Shown one piece after another: positions 7,840-16,083 of a DNA stretch of 64,000 bases. The notes beneath the pieces were generated by a model. That model searched no databases and had not been told where the DNA came from. It saw only the letters and a program-made list of their open reading frames with translations. Numbering within the stretch: the stretch's first letter is position 1; the number at the start of each line of letters is the position of its first letter. Both the position numbers and the translations under genes were made by a program. The DNA is taken from positions 1-64,000 of the IMG/VR virus record IMGVR_UViG_3300028388_003135, one strand, 5' to 3'. The DNA comes from a virus.

Positions 7840-8714
7840 GCAGCACCGGCGAAATCTTCAAAGCGTTGGTTCAAGTGCAGAGGGATTTAGTTGCGTCTGG
7901 CATCAAGAAGGAACGCACCACCGACAGCGGGCCTCGGTATTCGTATCGAGGTATCGACGACATCTACGAAGTAGTCGGCAACATCATGTCAAAGGCGGGC
8001 ATAGTTTGCGTGCCGACCAAAACTAATACCCACTACGAAGAACGGGTTATAGAGACACACCAGAAAACAAGTCACGTGCGTTTAGCAGCGGTAACGCAAA
8101 CATATCGTTTCTACGCCGAGGACGGGTCGTTCATTGAAGCTGAGATATGCGGAGAGGGCGTCGATCACTCCGACAAAGCGACCAACAAAGCTCTCTCAGC
8201 TGCCTACAAGTATTTGATGTTCCAAACGTTTTGCATTCCATATGAAGGCAACGGCGGCGCGACCGACTCCGAGTCAGACAACATACCTGTTGGCAAGCCA
8301 GCTAATCGCCAACCTAACGCGACCGGAGCGGCAAGCGGCTCAAACGGTGCAAACGGAAGCAGCGGCGGGCAGAACGGCTCACAGACGGCCTCAGCGGGGC
8401 TGGATTGGTGGCCAGCAAAAGTAGACGCGAAGGCAGTGCCAGGACTCTGTGATCGAATTAAGGATCTCGACCAGGACGAACAGCTGCGAGTCGTGGCAGG
8501 AACGTTAGTCAAGGCCTTTGCAGCGAAAACGATATCCAAGCCATCAGGGCGGAAGATTGCATTAGCGGTTCTAGGCCGTCGAGGCGACATAGTACCCGAG
8601 TCGCGGTTCGCGTCGTTTGCAGACATGGTCGCTCACCTCGAAAAAATCGAACTACTTTCGCATGATGAAGCTGTGCCCATAATTGAAGCCACCAGAGCGA
8701 GGTTGTCGCTCTAA
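7836..8714 (+). CDS. ERF-family single-strand annealing protein
   Basis: The 292-residue product shows the ERF layout: an N-terminal helix, RYSYRGIDDIYEVV (about 30-45), a strand-rich centre, then GEGVDHSDKATNKALSAAYK (about 108-128) and FCIP. These match ERF recombinases, which anneal complementary single strands during phage recombination. After about residue 150 a Gly/Ser/Asn-rich linker leads to a helical C-terminal domain (about 185-292) that is longer than in minimal ERF proteins. The ATG overlaps the previous stop. Confidence 0.85.
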   Translation: MSSTGEIFKALVQVQRDLVASGIKKERTTDSGPRYSYRGIDDIYEVVGNIMSKAGIVCVPTKTNTHYEERVIETHQKTSHVRLAAVTQTYRFYAEDGSFIEAEICGEGVDHSDKATNKALSAAYKYLMFQTFCIPYEGNGGATDSESDNIPVGKPANRQPNATGAASGSNGANGSSGGQNGSQTASAGLDWWPAKVDAKAVPGLCDRIKDLDQDEQLRVVAGTLVKAFAAKTISKPSGRKIALAVLGRRGDIVPESRFASFADMVAHLEKIELLSHDEAVPIIEATRARLSL

Positions 8715-8764
8715 ATAAAATCGGTTTTCAGGAAAAGCCGCGCCCCAAACGTTTGGATTTCGGA

Positions 8765-8825
8765 CCTTTACCTATGGGCGGGGAATTGTCCCCGCGAGAC
8801 CGACACCATCTTGAAAGGCTAGAAC
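8765..8825 (+). promoter_or_regulatory. Duplicated leader with GC hairpin, copy 2
   Basis: Second copy of the 398-454 leader: TTTACCTATGGG, hairpin GCGGGG (8778-8783)/CCCCGC (8790-8795), then TTGAAAGGCTAGAAC before the ATG. A palindrome copy lies just upstream at 8746. Confidence 0.6.
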
Positions 8826-9626
8826 ATGACTAAGACTGCTACATCTAAGGCGACTAAAAAGTGGGTTCGTTTGGACGAGATCGTTTTTGATAGCGAGAAG
8901 TACCAAATGCGACGTGACGATACGGCAGATTTCGTCAAGGAATATCGCGGGATGCTTCGGGACGCTTCGGAGGCAGCTGCAGAAGGCACCCGCCCTCAGT
9001 GGCCGTTCAAGGATCCGATTGTCGTATACGACATCAAAGGCGAGCTGTACTGCGTGGAAGGGTTCACGCGAGGCGAAGCAGCTCACAAGGCCAGGTGGGA
9101 CGAAGTCTACGTCGAGATCCACAAGGGCACTGAGCAGAAGGCGATGATCGCGGCGTTGGGTGCCAATGCGACCCACGGAAAAGCGAGAACGAACGCTGAC
9201 AAGCGAAACGCGGTCCTTAGAGCGTTAGAGGAACTGACAGCGGCAAAGTGGACCCCGCCAAAGATTGCACAGGTTTGCAACGTGTCCGACCAGTTTGTTC
9301 GCAACATGATCAAGCGTCGCGAGAAGGGCCAAACGTCCAAGGCTGGCGTTGAATCAGCGTTAGCGCCGCAGCCGGAAGCTGAAACCAGCAGTCCAGCTAC
9401 GAAGGCAGATAAAAAGCCAACAGCCGCGCAGAAGGCGAACACGGCATCAGTCAGCAATGGTTCAGTCGACCCCCAAGAGATGCGCAAGCAGCGAGCAAGC
9501 AATGCATATACTGCACTTGGCGGGATTGTAACGGTCAGTGAAGAACTTGGATTTTATGATGATATCAAGGACCACCTAGATGCAATTCAATCCCGATTCC
9601 AAAAAGCGCGACAGTCTGGCAAGTAG
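8826..9626 (+). CDS. ParB-like domain protein (266 aa)
   Basis: The N-terminal 120 residues have ParB/Srx-like features: a conserved D-E-I start (WVRLDEIVFDSEKYQMR), a YCVEGFTRGEAA segment equivalent to the GxxRxxA/GhHR box, and a helical region with QVCNVSDQFVRNMIK, a helix-turn-helix. The C-terminal part is Ala/Lys/Pro-rich and likely flexible. ParB-like proteins bind DNA palindromes and some hydrolyse CTP or nick DNA. It is one of two such proteins here and a candidate reader of the CAAACGTTTG sites (inference). Confidence 0.65.
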   Translation: MTKTATSKATKKWVRLDEIVFDSEKYQMRRDDTADFVKEYRGMLRDASEAAAEGTRPQWPFKDPIVVYDIKGELYCVEGFTRGEAAHKARWDEVYVEIHKGTEQKAMIAALGANATHGKARTNADKRNAVLRALEELTAAKWTPPKIAQVCNVSDQFVRNMIKRREKGQTSKAGVESALAPQPEAETSSPATKADKKPTAAQKANTASVSNGSVDPQEMRKQRASNAYTALGGIVTVSEELGFYDDIKDHLDAIQSRFQKARQSGK

Positions 9627-9882
9627 GCCAAGTCAACAATCTGAATGCTCCGGTCGACAGATCGGAGCCGTATCGGCGGACCACCTAAGTAATTGGGAGG
9701 ATCCGCCGGTTTTAGTTCGTATAGTGTACTTCGTCTCCAACATGCCGACGCCCTGCGTAAGGTACTACGACAAAGAGCAGCAAGCCGACGAGTTTATTGA
9801 CGAGCTCAAACGTTTGGATTCGCTTCGGAAAATCCATAGTGTTGTGCGATACGACATGCGGTACAACAACGAGGTGATGTGA
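9580..9882 (+). CDS. Hypothetical protein (100 aa), start uncertain
   Basis: The frame runs from ATG 9580, overlapping the ParB-like gene by 47 bases; a shorter start (GTG 9724 or ATG 9742) is possible, and a strong GGGAGGA lies at about 9695 without a start at ideal distance. The C-terminal half (RYYDKEQQADEFIDELKRLD) looks like a real small protein. It ends overlapping the helicase start. Function unknown. Confidence 0.5.
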   Translation: MQFNPDSKKRDSLASRPSQQSECSGRQIGAVSADHLSNWEDPPVLVRIVYFVSNMPTPCVRYYDKEQQADEFIDELKRLDSLRKIHSVVRYDMRYNNEVM

Positions 9883-11567
9883 TGGATATCTTTGACCAGT
9901 TGGACTCAGAGTTGCTAGGCGAAACCGACGCAGCAAAGTTCGGCGAACGTCCGCCTCGGGTGGCTCACCAAGATCGTGCTATGGAGCAGATCGCGAGAGA
10001 GCGCGATCTGCAGCGAGGCAAGCGCGTTAAGGATCCAATATTAGTCGTTGGTCCCTGTGGTAGCGGCAAGTCGCGGATTATGACGGATCTCACGATGGAG
10101 GAAGTATCGCGAGGTGGGCAAGTCGTGTTGAAGGTCCATCGAAACATGCTGCTAGAGCAGCTAATCGACGACCTCACCGGTGCAGGAATTGATTTCGGCA
10201 TCATCCAAGCTGACTACGCAGGCGATCCACACGCGCCGGTCCAGCTAGCCTCAACGCAAACCTTATATCGAAGGGCGATCAAGAGTCAGACCATCGACAT
10301 GCCTGACGCGACGTTGGTAATCAACGACGAAGCACACCAGCAGGCCGGGGCGATGGAACGGTCGTTGATCTATGGAGCGATGCAGGGTGGTTGTGTAATT
10401 CCAGGTTGGTCGACCCGCCAAGTCGATGTAGTGGGGTTCACCGCTACACCAGTGTCGCAGTCCAAGATTTATCGCCGCATGGTTGAGTTCGCGACATACT
10501 CGCTAATGCGAGAGGTCAAGTTTCATCAGAAGGTGAAGGTCTACGGACCCTCGGAGATCGACATGAGCGGTCTTCGGCCGAACGCAGAAGGCAACTTCGC
10601 GACAGCGAAACTCGGTGAACGTGCAGTCAAGTTGCACGGAAGCATTTACAGTTCATGGAAGAGCCTAAACCCGTTTGCACTGCCTACAATCGGGTTTGCG
10701 CCTTGTGTGCCATCGTCTAAGTGGTTCGCGTTTAAGTTTGCAGACAAAGGTGTACCAGTCGCCCATATGGACGGAGAGTTGATTCTCTATCCAGAGGTTG
10801 GACCGAGGGGAGCAGTTAAGCTCAAGGAGATCGCGTCTACGCGAGAAAACCGAGCGATGGTCCTGGCGGGTTCGAAGGACGGGTCCATCAAGATTGTTTG
10901 GAATCGGTTTTTACTGCGCGAAGCAATCGATATGCCGTGGCTATATCACGGCATCTTCGCGACGGTCATGGGCTCGATCACATCGGCGTTGCAATCTGTG
11001 GGGCGGCTTCAGCGCTTTTGGGGCGACTACGATTTTAAGATTATGCAGGATCATGGCGGATGGTATTGGAGGCATGGTTCGCCGAACGACGACCGAAGAT
11101 GGAAGCTAGGGTATGCTGCCAAGCACTATCAGCGTGAGAGAGTCAAACGTTTGGCTAAGGGCGAGGAGTTCGAAGGGCTCTGCTGTCCGAAGTGTTCAAT
11201 GTGGCGGAAGTCCGGTCCAGTATGTCCAGGCTGCGGCAACAACCACAAGCGTTCAATGCGAGTCGTGCAAACCAAAGCTGGAACGCTCAAAGAGATGCAC
11301 GGAAGCGTATACAAGAAAGAAAAGGCGAAGCCGAGCGACATGCAGAGGCTTTGGACCGCGCACATCTTCCGTGGCTATGCATTGGACCACTCGGTCGATC
11401 AGGCAGTAGCGTTGTTCTGTTCTGAGTTGCAGCGGAAAGGTTTGCCGGTGGATTGGAAGTTGTTTCTCAAGTTGAACCACGCGCCGCCGAACCCAGACTC
11501 AGCCGATTACCGACGAAAGATCAGGAGTTACTATCCGTGGGCAAGACGAAGGACAGAACGGAAGTAG
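9882..11567 (+). CDS. DEAH-box SF2 helicase with zinc ribbon
   Basis: Walker A GPCGSGKS is at 57-64, the DEAH box at 149-152 and motif III-like GFTATP at about 186. A helicase C-terminal domain follows, with QSVGRLQRFWG as motif VI. About residues 433-452 hold two CxxC pairs, a zinc ribbon seen in phage SF2 helicases. It probably unwinds or translocates on duplex DNA in replication or recombination. ATG 9882 overlaps the upstream TGA and follows GAGGTGATG; GTG 9879 is an alternative. Length is normal for phage DEAD/DEAH helicases. Confidence 0.9.
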   Translation: MDIFDQLDSELLGETDAAKFGERPPRVAHQDRAMEQIARERDLQRGKRVKDPILVVGPCGSGKSRIMTDLTMEEVSRGGQVVLKVHRNMLLEQLIDDLTGAGIDFGIIQADYAGDPHAPVQLASTQTLYRRAIKSQTIDMPDATLVINDEAHQQAGAMERSLIYGAMQGGCVIPGWSTRQVDVVGFTATPVSQSKIYRRMVEFATYSLMREVKFHQKVKVYGPSEIDMSGLRPNAEGNFATAKLGERAVKLHGSIYSSWKSLNPFALPTIGFAPCVPSSKWFAFKFADKGVPVAHMDGELILYPEVGPRGAVKLKEIASTRENRAMVLAGSKDGSIKIVWNRFLLREAIDMPWLYHGIFATVMGSITSALQSVGRLQRFWGDYDFKIMQDHGGWYWRHGSPNDDRRWKLGYAAKHYQRERVKRLAKGEEFEGLCCPKCSMWRKSGPVCPGCGNNHKRSMRVVQTKAGTLKEMHGSVYKKEKAKPSDMQRLWTAHIFRGYALDHSVDQAVALFCSELQRKGLPVDWKLFLKLNHAPPNPDSADYRRKIRSYYPWARRRTERK

Positions 11568-11950
11568 ATGAAGCGTATGTGCAGATGCTCACAGACACTG
11601 ACTACCCATACTGCTGGAACTGCTTTCGCACGTTGCAGGACCGGCCAGCTGGTTGGCATGGTCCTTGGTTGATCGAGCGAGCACACATTGTGAATAATCC
11701 GCGAGTTGAGGATCGCCGTGCAGTCATTCTGCTGTGCTCGTGGTGCCATCGGATCCAACATGGTGAGCAGCTAACGTTACCGGGTTTGGAGTCGTTCGTA
11801 CAGCTAACACTGCCGAACATGCTGGACATGAAAAGTCGGTTCGACGGTCCTTATTACGACAGACCCTGGCTCAGCAAACATCACATTGGCACACTGCCGC
11901 GCGCGTCAGGGCGCGGTCGATATCGCAAGCGAACGAAGCATGAAAACTAA
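11537..11950 (+). CDS. HNH endonuclease
   Basis: The protein has CWNCF, ERAHIVN and LLCSWCHRIQHG, the CxxC...H...CxxCH...H zinc-stapled layout of HNH nucleases; the catalytic His lies in the AHI motif. GTG 11537 is chosen because CAGGAG lies 11 bases upstream; the frame is open further back into the helicase gene. The product is about 137 residues. It overlaps the helicase 3' end by 31 bases and the next gene by 11. It could be a homing-type or packaging-related nuclease. Confidence 0.75.
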   Translation: MGKTKDRTEVDEAYVQMLTDTDYPYCWNCFRTLQDRPAGWHGPWLIERAHIVNNPRVEDRRAVILLCSWCHRIQHGEQLTLPGLESFVQLTLPNMLDMKSRFDGPYYDRPWLSKHHIGTLPRASGRGRYRKRTKHEN

Positions 11951-12767
11951 GCTAGTAGTGAACTCAGAGCTGGACGTGTTCGGGTTGGAAGACGTCGAGA
12001 TCAGGCTGGTAGGAAACGCGATGGTTAGACTGGCTGGCAACGCAGGTGGGCTCAAAGCTTACCTGAGGCGACCACAGTTGAACAACGTGTTGATCGATTG
12101 CCGAAAGCAAACGTTGGGTTGGCCACCACTGACGATCGGTTATTGCGACTATCCGCAGATCGATAGCGTGGAAGTGTTTCACGGTGGCGGACCTGTGTTC
12201 ATAAAGTCGGTGTGGAATCTGCAAGCAAATCGGCTCCGAGTACTCGGAACGAGGGAATCGAATATGCCAGCGGTGGTTGTCGAGAACATGACCCATCGAG
12301 TGACAGAGAGCGACGATCCGCAAAGGATAGACTATCCGAACAACGATCTGCTCTTCGAAGGACTGACGATTGAGCGGTGCGCCAGCTTGCCACTACTGGT
12401 ACGGGATACGATTGGAATGCGGATTGCGAGCGGCAAGCTTCACGGCTCAGAAGGTGGTCGCGCAGGGTACGATAACAACGAGGGCCTTATAAGGTTGCAT
12501 AACTGCCCTCGATTTCATATCGGCGGAGCAGTGATGCTGACGCAAAGCGAAGAGCCAGCTGTGCAAATCGAAGACAAGCCGACTAGCACAAAGACTTCGC
12601 TTTCAGGTGAGCCAATGCTTGCGCCCAATTGCAAGATTGGTCTGCAGATTAGAACGTCAGGAACGCAGGAGCGGGAGCGTTTGCCTGACGTAGATTGGTT
12701 CGTCCCGCGATACAACAGCGGCCAGCCGAAATTTGACGGCAAGGCATACGGAATAAAGGAGACGTAG
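11940..12767 (+). CDS. Beta-rich hypothetical protein (275 aa)
   Basis: The ATG at 11940 overlaps the HNH stop. The sequence is rich in short strands and turns with repeated I/V-x-N/D patterns (VEIRLVGNAMVRLAGN, LLFEGLTIERCAS), typical of a right-handed parallel beta-helix, though no catalytic motif is visible. Its place beside replication genes is unusual for a beta-helix, which phages mostly use in tail spikes. Function unknown. Confidence 0.6.
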   Translation: MKTKLVVNSELDVFGLEDVEIRLVGNAMVRLAGNAGGLKAYLRRPQLNNVLIDCRKQTLGWPPLTIGYCDYPQIDSVEVFHGGGPVFIKSVWNLQANRLRVLGTRESNMPAVVVENMTHRVTESDDPQRIDYPNNDLLFEGLTIERCASLPLLVRDTIGMRIASGKLHGSEGGRAGYDNNEGLIRLHNCPRFHIGGAVMLTQSEEPAVQIEDKPTSTKTSLSGEPMLAPNCKIGLQIRTSGTQERERLPDVDWFVPRYNSGQPKFDGKAYGIKET

Positions 12768-12768
12768 G

Positions 12769-13014
12769 ATGCTAGTACTGACCAGGGAACAGGACGAACA
12801 GGTCACTATAGAGTTGACGCCAGAGCTGATGAAGCAATTCGTTGAACGAGGCGAAACAATAGAGATCGTGACAACCGTCGTAGCGTTTCGCAATCGCACG
12901 CGAGTTCGGCTAGGCTTCGACGTGCCTCAGCCGGTCCCAATCTATCGCAATGAACTCAAGCGAGATGTCGACGCCAATGGCTTAAGGAAGGTATCATGCA
13001 ATCGCAATTCCTAG
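12769..13014 (+). CDS. csrA: CsrA homologue
   Basis: The start MLVLTREQDEQVTIEL, the centre VAFRNRTRVRLGFDVPQ and PIYRNEL match CsrA, a small dimeric RNA-binding repressor that blocks ribosome-binding sites at ANGGA motifs. Conserved L4 and R6 of the first RNA-binding strand and the VRLGFD..P..VPIYR second strand are present. At 81 residues it is a little longer than usual, with a basic tail. ATG follows GGAGACGTAGG. The phage leaders carry GGAG/AGGA ribosome sites, so both phage and host messages are possible targets (inference). Confidence 0.9.
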   Translation: MLVLTREQDEQVTIELTPELMKQFVERGETIEIVTTVVAFRNRTRVRLGFDVPQPVPIYRNELKRDVDANGLRKVSCNRNS

Positions 13015-13391
13015 ACGGTCCAGCAGAAGGCGTCAAGCTGGCCCTCAGACGCGCGCCGCTCTACCTTCGCGTAACTTACCAAAGCGGAGAGTGGGATGCG
13101 TTAGATCAGCTCTCTGACGTCCCAAAAGCCAAAGAGAGTGTTTACATCTACAAACGTTTGGATTGCGCTCGGGGAGTTCATGTACGGGCGTCGAAGGGCA
13201 GCGGTCTGGGTGGTTGCTGGAGCTATGGGCAGTATCGTTATATTGGCGATCTGCCAGACGAGATCAGCAGGCATACCAAGGAGTGGCGAGCTTGGGCAGA
13301 AGATCAGCCAACCCATCACTGGAAAGAAGGCGATGCAACGGGTTACAGCCGAGCAGTTCAAGGAACTGACAAAGACAGGGAAGAAGTCTAA
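12996..13391 (+). CDS. Hypothetical protein (131 aa)
   Basis: The ATG at 12996 follows AAGGAAGGTATC and lies within the last codons of csrA, so the two are coupled. The protein has strands in the first 60 residues, a glycine-rich GSGLGGCWSYG stretch and a tryptophan-rich acidic C-terminus. No family is recognised. Confidence 0.65.
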   Translation: MQSQFLDGPAEGVKLALRRAPLYLRVTYQSGEWDALDQLSDVPKAKESVYIYKRLDCARGVHVRASKGSGLGGCWSYGQYRYIGDLPDEISRHTKEWRAWAEDQPTHHWKEGDATGYSRAVQGTDKDREEV

Positions 13392-13722
13392 GTGGCGAAA
13401 CCGGCCAGTGAAGACAAGCGAAGGAGTGTTTGATTCGCAGGCAGAGTACGACAGGTGGTGTGAGCTTAAGATTCTGCAATCACAAGGCGAGATTCGGAAG
13501 TTAGAGCATCACAAGGTCTTTGAGATCAGAGTCGGCGGACACCTGATCTGTAAATACGAGTCCGACTTCGTTTACGAAGAGCAGACCAGCGATCCAAACG
13601 TTTGGACGCCCATCGTTGAGGACGTAAAGGGTAGCAAGGAAACTAAGACGCCGGAGTACAAGCTCAAGGCGAAGTTAATGTTCGCAGTTCACAAAATCAC
13701 TATCAGGGAAACTTTCAAATGA
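13333..13722 (+). CDS. DUF1064 family protein, putative nuclease
   Basis: The 129-residue product reads KSKWRNRPVKTSEGVFDSQAEYDRW.ELKILQ..GEI..LEHHK, then a C-terminal DFVYEE...VEDVKGSKETKTPEYKLKAKL. This is the DUF1064 pattern; the E, D and E/K pairs resemble a PD-(D/E)XK nuclease core (VEDVKG). Such proteins occur in phage recombination regions, possibly as Holliday-junction resolvase analogues. ATG 13333 follows GGAAAGAAGGCG. Confidence 0.75.
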   Translation: MQRVTAEQFKELTKTGKKSKWRNRPVKTSEGVFDSQAEYDRWCELKILQSQGEIRKLEHHKVFEIRVGGHLICKYESDFVYEEQTSDPNVWTPIVEDVKGSKETKTPEYKLKAKLMFAVHKITIRETFK

Positions 13723-13907
13723 CACGCGACGAAGCAAACGTAGTTCTTGATCTAGTAGACGCTGCCACGGAGGGCAATATGCCCACAGTCCGCGAGCAGA
13801 TGGCAGAGAGGGGTTATTCTCCAGCAGAGATAGTAAAGGTGTTCAGCGGAATAGCTGCTAAAGCAGGACGGTCGCCAATGTTTGAAGAAAGCGATTTCAA
13901 CGAATAA
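13719..13907 (+). CDS. Small helical protein (62 aa)
   Basis: The start overlaps the DUF1064 stop (ATGA type). The 62 residues are mostly helical and acidic with a possible winged-helix-like ERGYSPAEIVKVFSGIAA. No family is assigned. Confidence 0.6.
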   Translation: MTRDEANVVLDLVDAATEGNMPTVREQMAERGYSPAEIVKVFSGIAAKAGRSPMFEESDFNE

Positions 13908-13916
13908 GGGTGAGGC

Positions 13917-14204
13917 ATGCAGCCACGGAAGTACACCAGAAGCGACAAAATGCTGATGGTAGCAATGCAGAACCCTGAAGAGTGGGTCTGTCAGATCCAG
14001 TACATGGACTCTCGGAAACAGTTAACGAACCGCACTGTGTCGCCTATCCGTTTTAATGGTGACGCAGTGCTGGTATACTGCCTGAGCCGCGACGGCCTTC
14101 GCTCACTCAAGCTGACCGGCATTCTAGGCGTAAAGCTTCGGCACGCCAGCGACGTAATGACGCCAGAAGCGTTGCAAGTCCTATTGAGCGCAAGGCCAGC
14201 TTGA
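13917..14204 (+). CDS. Small WYL-like domain protein
   Basis: The 95-residue product contains IQYMDSRKQLTNRTVSPIRFN then VLVYCLSRDGLRSLKLTGI. This resembles the core of WYL domains (strand, R-x-v-x-P, ayC-x-x-r, R-x-f-x-l-x-r-I), which bind nucleic acid or ligands. It lacks the N-terminal HTH of full WYL regulators. ATG follows GGGTGAGGC. Confidence 0.55.
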   Translation: MQPRKYTRSDKMLMVAMQNPEEWVCQIQYMDSRKQLTNRTVSPIRFNGDAVLVYCLSRDGLRSLKLTGILGVKLRHASDVMTPEALQVLLSARPA

Positions 14205-14278
14205 TAAGTCAATGGGAACGACGGGCCAAACGTTTGGCTTGGTCACATCAACGACGGCCAGCGGGAAAGGGAAGGTCT

Positions 14279-14515
14279 ATGGCTAAGGTGTTTGATATGG
14301 GCCGAGGGTTCAATGCGACCGCGGGCACGGACTTGTGGTCAGCTAAGCTGATAAGCCCAGAGCCCAATATAAATGCAACAATGGCTGCTCAGTTAATGGC
14401 TGAGGCAGCAAACACTTTGGCTATGCCAGGCGTGTTGGCTCAAGTCAACACTTCACCACAGCAACAAGATCCTTTAGTACGCAAGCAACATAAGCGGAGA
14501 GTCAACCTTGACTGA
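14279..14515 (+). CDS. Small hypothetical protein (78 aa)
   Basis: ATG 14279 is chosen because GGGAAAGGGAAGG lies just upstream; an in-frame TTG at 14201 lacks a site. A palindrome copy (14227) then lies in its leader. The basic tail (RKQHKRRVNLD) resembles those of other small genes in this phage. The end overlaps the ParB-like gene by 8 bases. Function unknown. Confidence 0.5.
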   Translation: MAKVFDMGRGFNATAGTDLWSAKLISPEPNINATMAAQLMAEAANTLAMPGVLAQVNTSPQQQDPLVRKQHKRRVNLD

Positions 14516-15146
14516 AAATCCGACCGACGAAAACGCAGTGCCAGAAGCGGTAGAAGAAATTGAGGCATCGCTTGATCTTTCACTATTCCCTGTCATTGAG
14601 CTGGACAAGCTCAAGCTCGACCCGAGCAACGCAAGGAAGCATGGGTCAAAAGACATTGACGCGATCGCGGAGAGCTTGCAAGGCTTTGGGCAGCAAACGC
14701 CGATTGTGATTAATCGATATGGCGTGATCGTCAAAGGCAATGGAACGGTGCTAGCAGCAAAGCAGCTGGGTTGGGAAACGCTGCACTACATCGTGACAAA
14801 GCTTGAAGGCGACGAAGAGCGAGCCTATGCGATAGCGGACAATCAAACCGCCCTCCTGTCTGAGTGGGATATCGAAGAGCTGTCGAAGCAAATCCAAACG
14901 TTTGACGAGTCGTTATTAGGCAAGCTGGGATTCAGCGATGCCGATCTCGCTGAGTTGATCGACGCCAACATTGAGACGTTCACGGTAACGGACGGACCAG
15001 GCGGCGAGATCGAGCCGGAGGACGACACGGCGTTTACAGTTCAGCTCACTGAGAAAGTGCCGGACAGCGATAAAGGCAAAGTGATCGAAGCAATCAACAA
15101 AGCTATGGAAGGGGCAGGTCTTGCTTATCGCGCCGAAGCCTACTGA
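14508..15146 (+). CDS. ParB-like protein next to dpdA (212 aa)
   Basis: The TTG start has GGAG 9 bases upstream. Residues about 30-130 match the ParB/Srx fold: VIELDKLKLDPSNARKHG, then IAESLQGFGQQTPIVINRYGVIVKGNG with the G-N-G/GhxR turn, and ERAYAIADNQTALLS, typical of phage ParB-like proteins. ParB-like proteins are often neighbours of DpdA transglycosylases in phages and may target or assist base exchange. The C-terminal 80 residues are acidic. It overlaps dpdA by 26 bases, consistent with coupled synthesis. Confidence 0.8.
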   Translation: MTENPTDENAVPEAVEEIEASLDLSLFPVIELDKLKLDPSNARKHGSKDIDAIAESLQGFGQQTPIVINRYGVIVKGNGTVLAAKQLGWETLHYIVTKLEGDEERAYAIADNQTALLSEWDIEELSKQIQTFDESLLGKLGFSDADLAELIDANIETFTVTDGPGGEIEPEDDTAFTVQLTEKVPDSDKGKVIEAINKAMEGAGLAYRAEAY

Positions 15147-16083
15147 TAAGGTTCCCCTGCTGGTTAGCTACCACTACATCAAGGATTGGCCAGAAGAACG
15201 AATCAAGTATGTTCTCGAAAATCCACACCTAGAAGTCCTGATCGACTCCGGAGCGTTCTCAGCGTTGAACGCTGGCGTTGAAGTTGATATCGAGGAGTAC
15301 ATGGCGTGGGTCAAACGTTGGGAAAACCATTTGTTTGGCTACATGCTGCTCGACAAGCTCGGCGACCCGAAGACATCTGCTGAGAACTACGAGGTTATGC
15401 TTCGCAATGGACTCCATCCGATCCCGATTCATGTGCGCGGTGATGGCGAACAGCGAATGGACGAATTGTTCGAACGGTCGGCGTATGTCGCGTGTGGTGG
15501 CTTCCGACGCCCTAAGGTTGGGTGGAGCAGCGAAGGTTATGTTGAGCTCAAGATGCAGTGGGCGAAAGGTCGGCCCGTCCACTGGTTAGGCTACACGAAG
15601 CATACGATGCTGATGCGATATGCCCCGTACTCCTGCGACTCGTCGAACGTGATGTCGGCGGCGCAGTATGGCTTGTTGATCTACCCAAAGTCAGGTGGGC
15701 TCACGCAGATCAAATACAACGAGCTCAAAGCATCGCCGCCCATCGCCCTTAAGCGAACGCTCGACCGGCTTGGCATTCAATGGGAGGATCTCAAGGACAG
15801 GCGGTCATGGCGATGCAACCGCCCTGCAGGCCAAGAATACTGCGAGCACTTGTCGCACTTTATGACGTGCTTTGCTTACGTGGACTACGCAAGACGGATG
15901 AATGCCTATAACGGAACGCGAGTATTCATAGCGACCACCGGCGTCTATGACACACCAGAGATGGTGAGTTTCTTCGCCAATGAGACTTGCCTGACTGAAC
16001 GCGCACCATACCCGGTGAGCATTGCAACCCGACCGAGACCCGTTGCTGAATGGAGCAATCAAGATGCAGCCGCTACCGCCTGA
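15121..16083 (+). CDS. dpdA: DpdA-type DNA guanine transglycosylase
   Basis: DpdA is a tRNA-guanine transglycosylase homologue that swaps guanine in DNA for a 7-deazaguanine. Here IDSGAFS (D42) corresponds to the DSGGFQ motif of TGT with its catalytic Asp, and YSCDSSN (D173) matches the position of the nucleophilic Asp region. LHPIPIHVRGDGE and VACGGFRRP are the usual central strands. The TTG start at 15121 follows AAGGGGCAGG; no better ATG exists. At 320 residues the size fits phage DpdA. The next genes make the precursor base, which supports DNA rather than tRNA modification. Confidence 0.8.
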   Translation: MLIAPKPTDKVPLLVSYHYIKDWPEERIKYVLENPHLEVLIDSGAFSALNAGVEVDIEEYMAWVKRWENHLFGYMLLDKLGDPKTSAENYEVMLRNGLHPIPIHVRGDGEQRMDELFERSAYVACGGFRRPKVGWSSEGYVELKMQWAKGRPVHWLGYTKHTMLMRYAPYSCDSSNVMSAAQYGLLIYPKSGGLTQIKYNELKASPPIALKRTLDRLGIQWEDLKDRRSWRCNRPAGQEYCEHLSHFMTCFAYVDYARRMNAYNGTRVFIATTGVYDTPEMVSFFANETCLTERAPYPVSIATRPRPVAEWSNQDAAATA

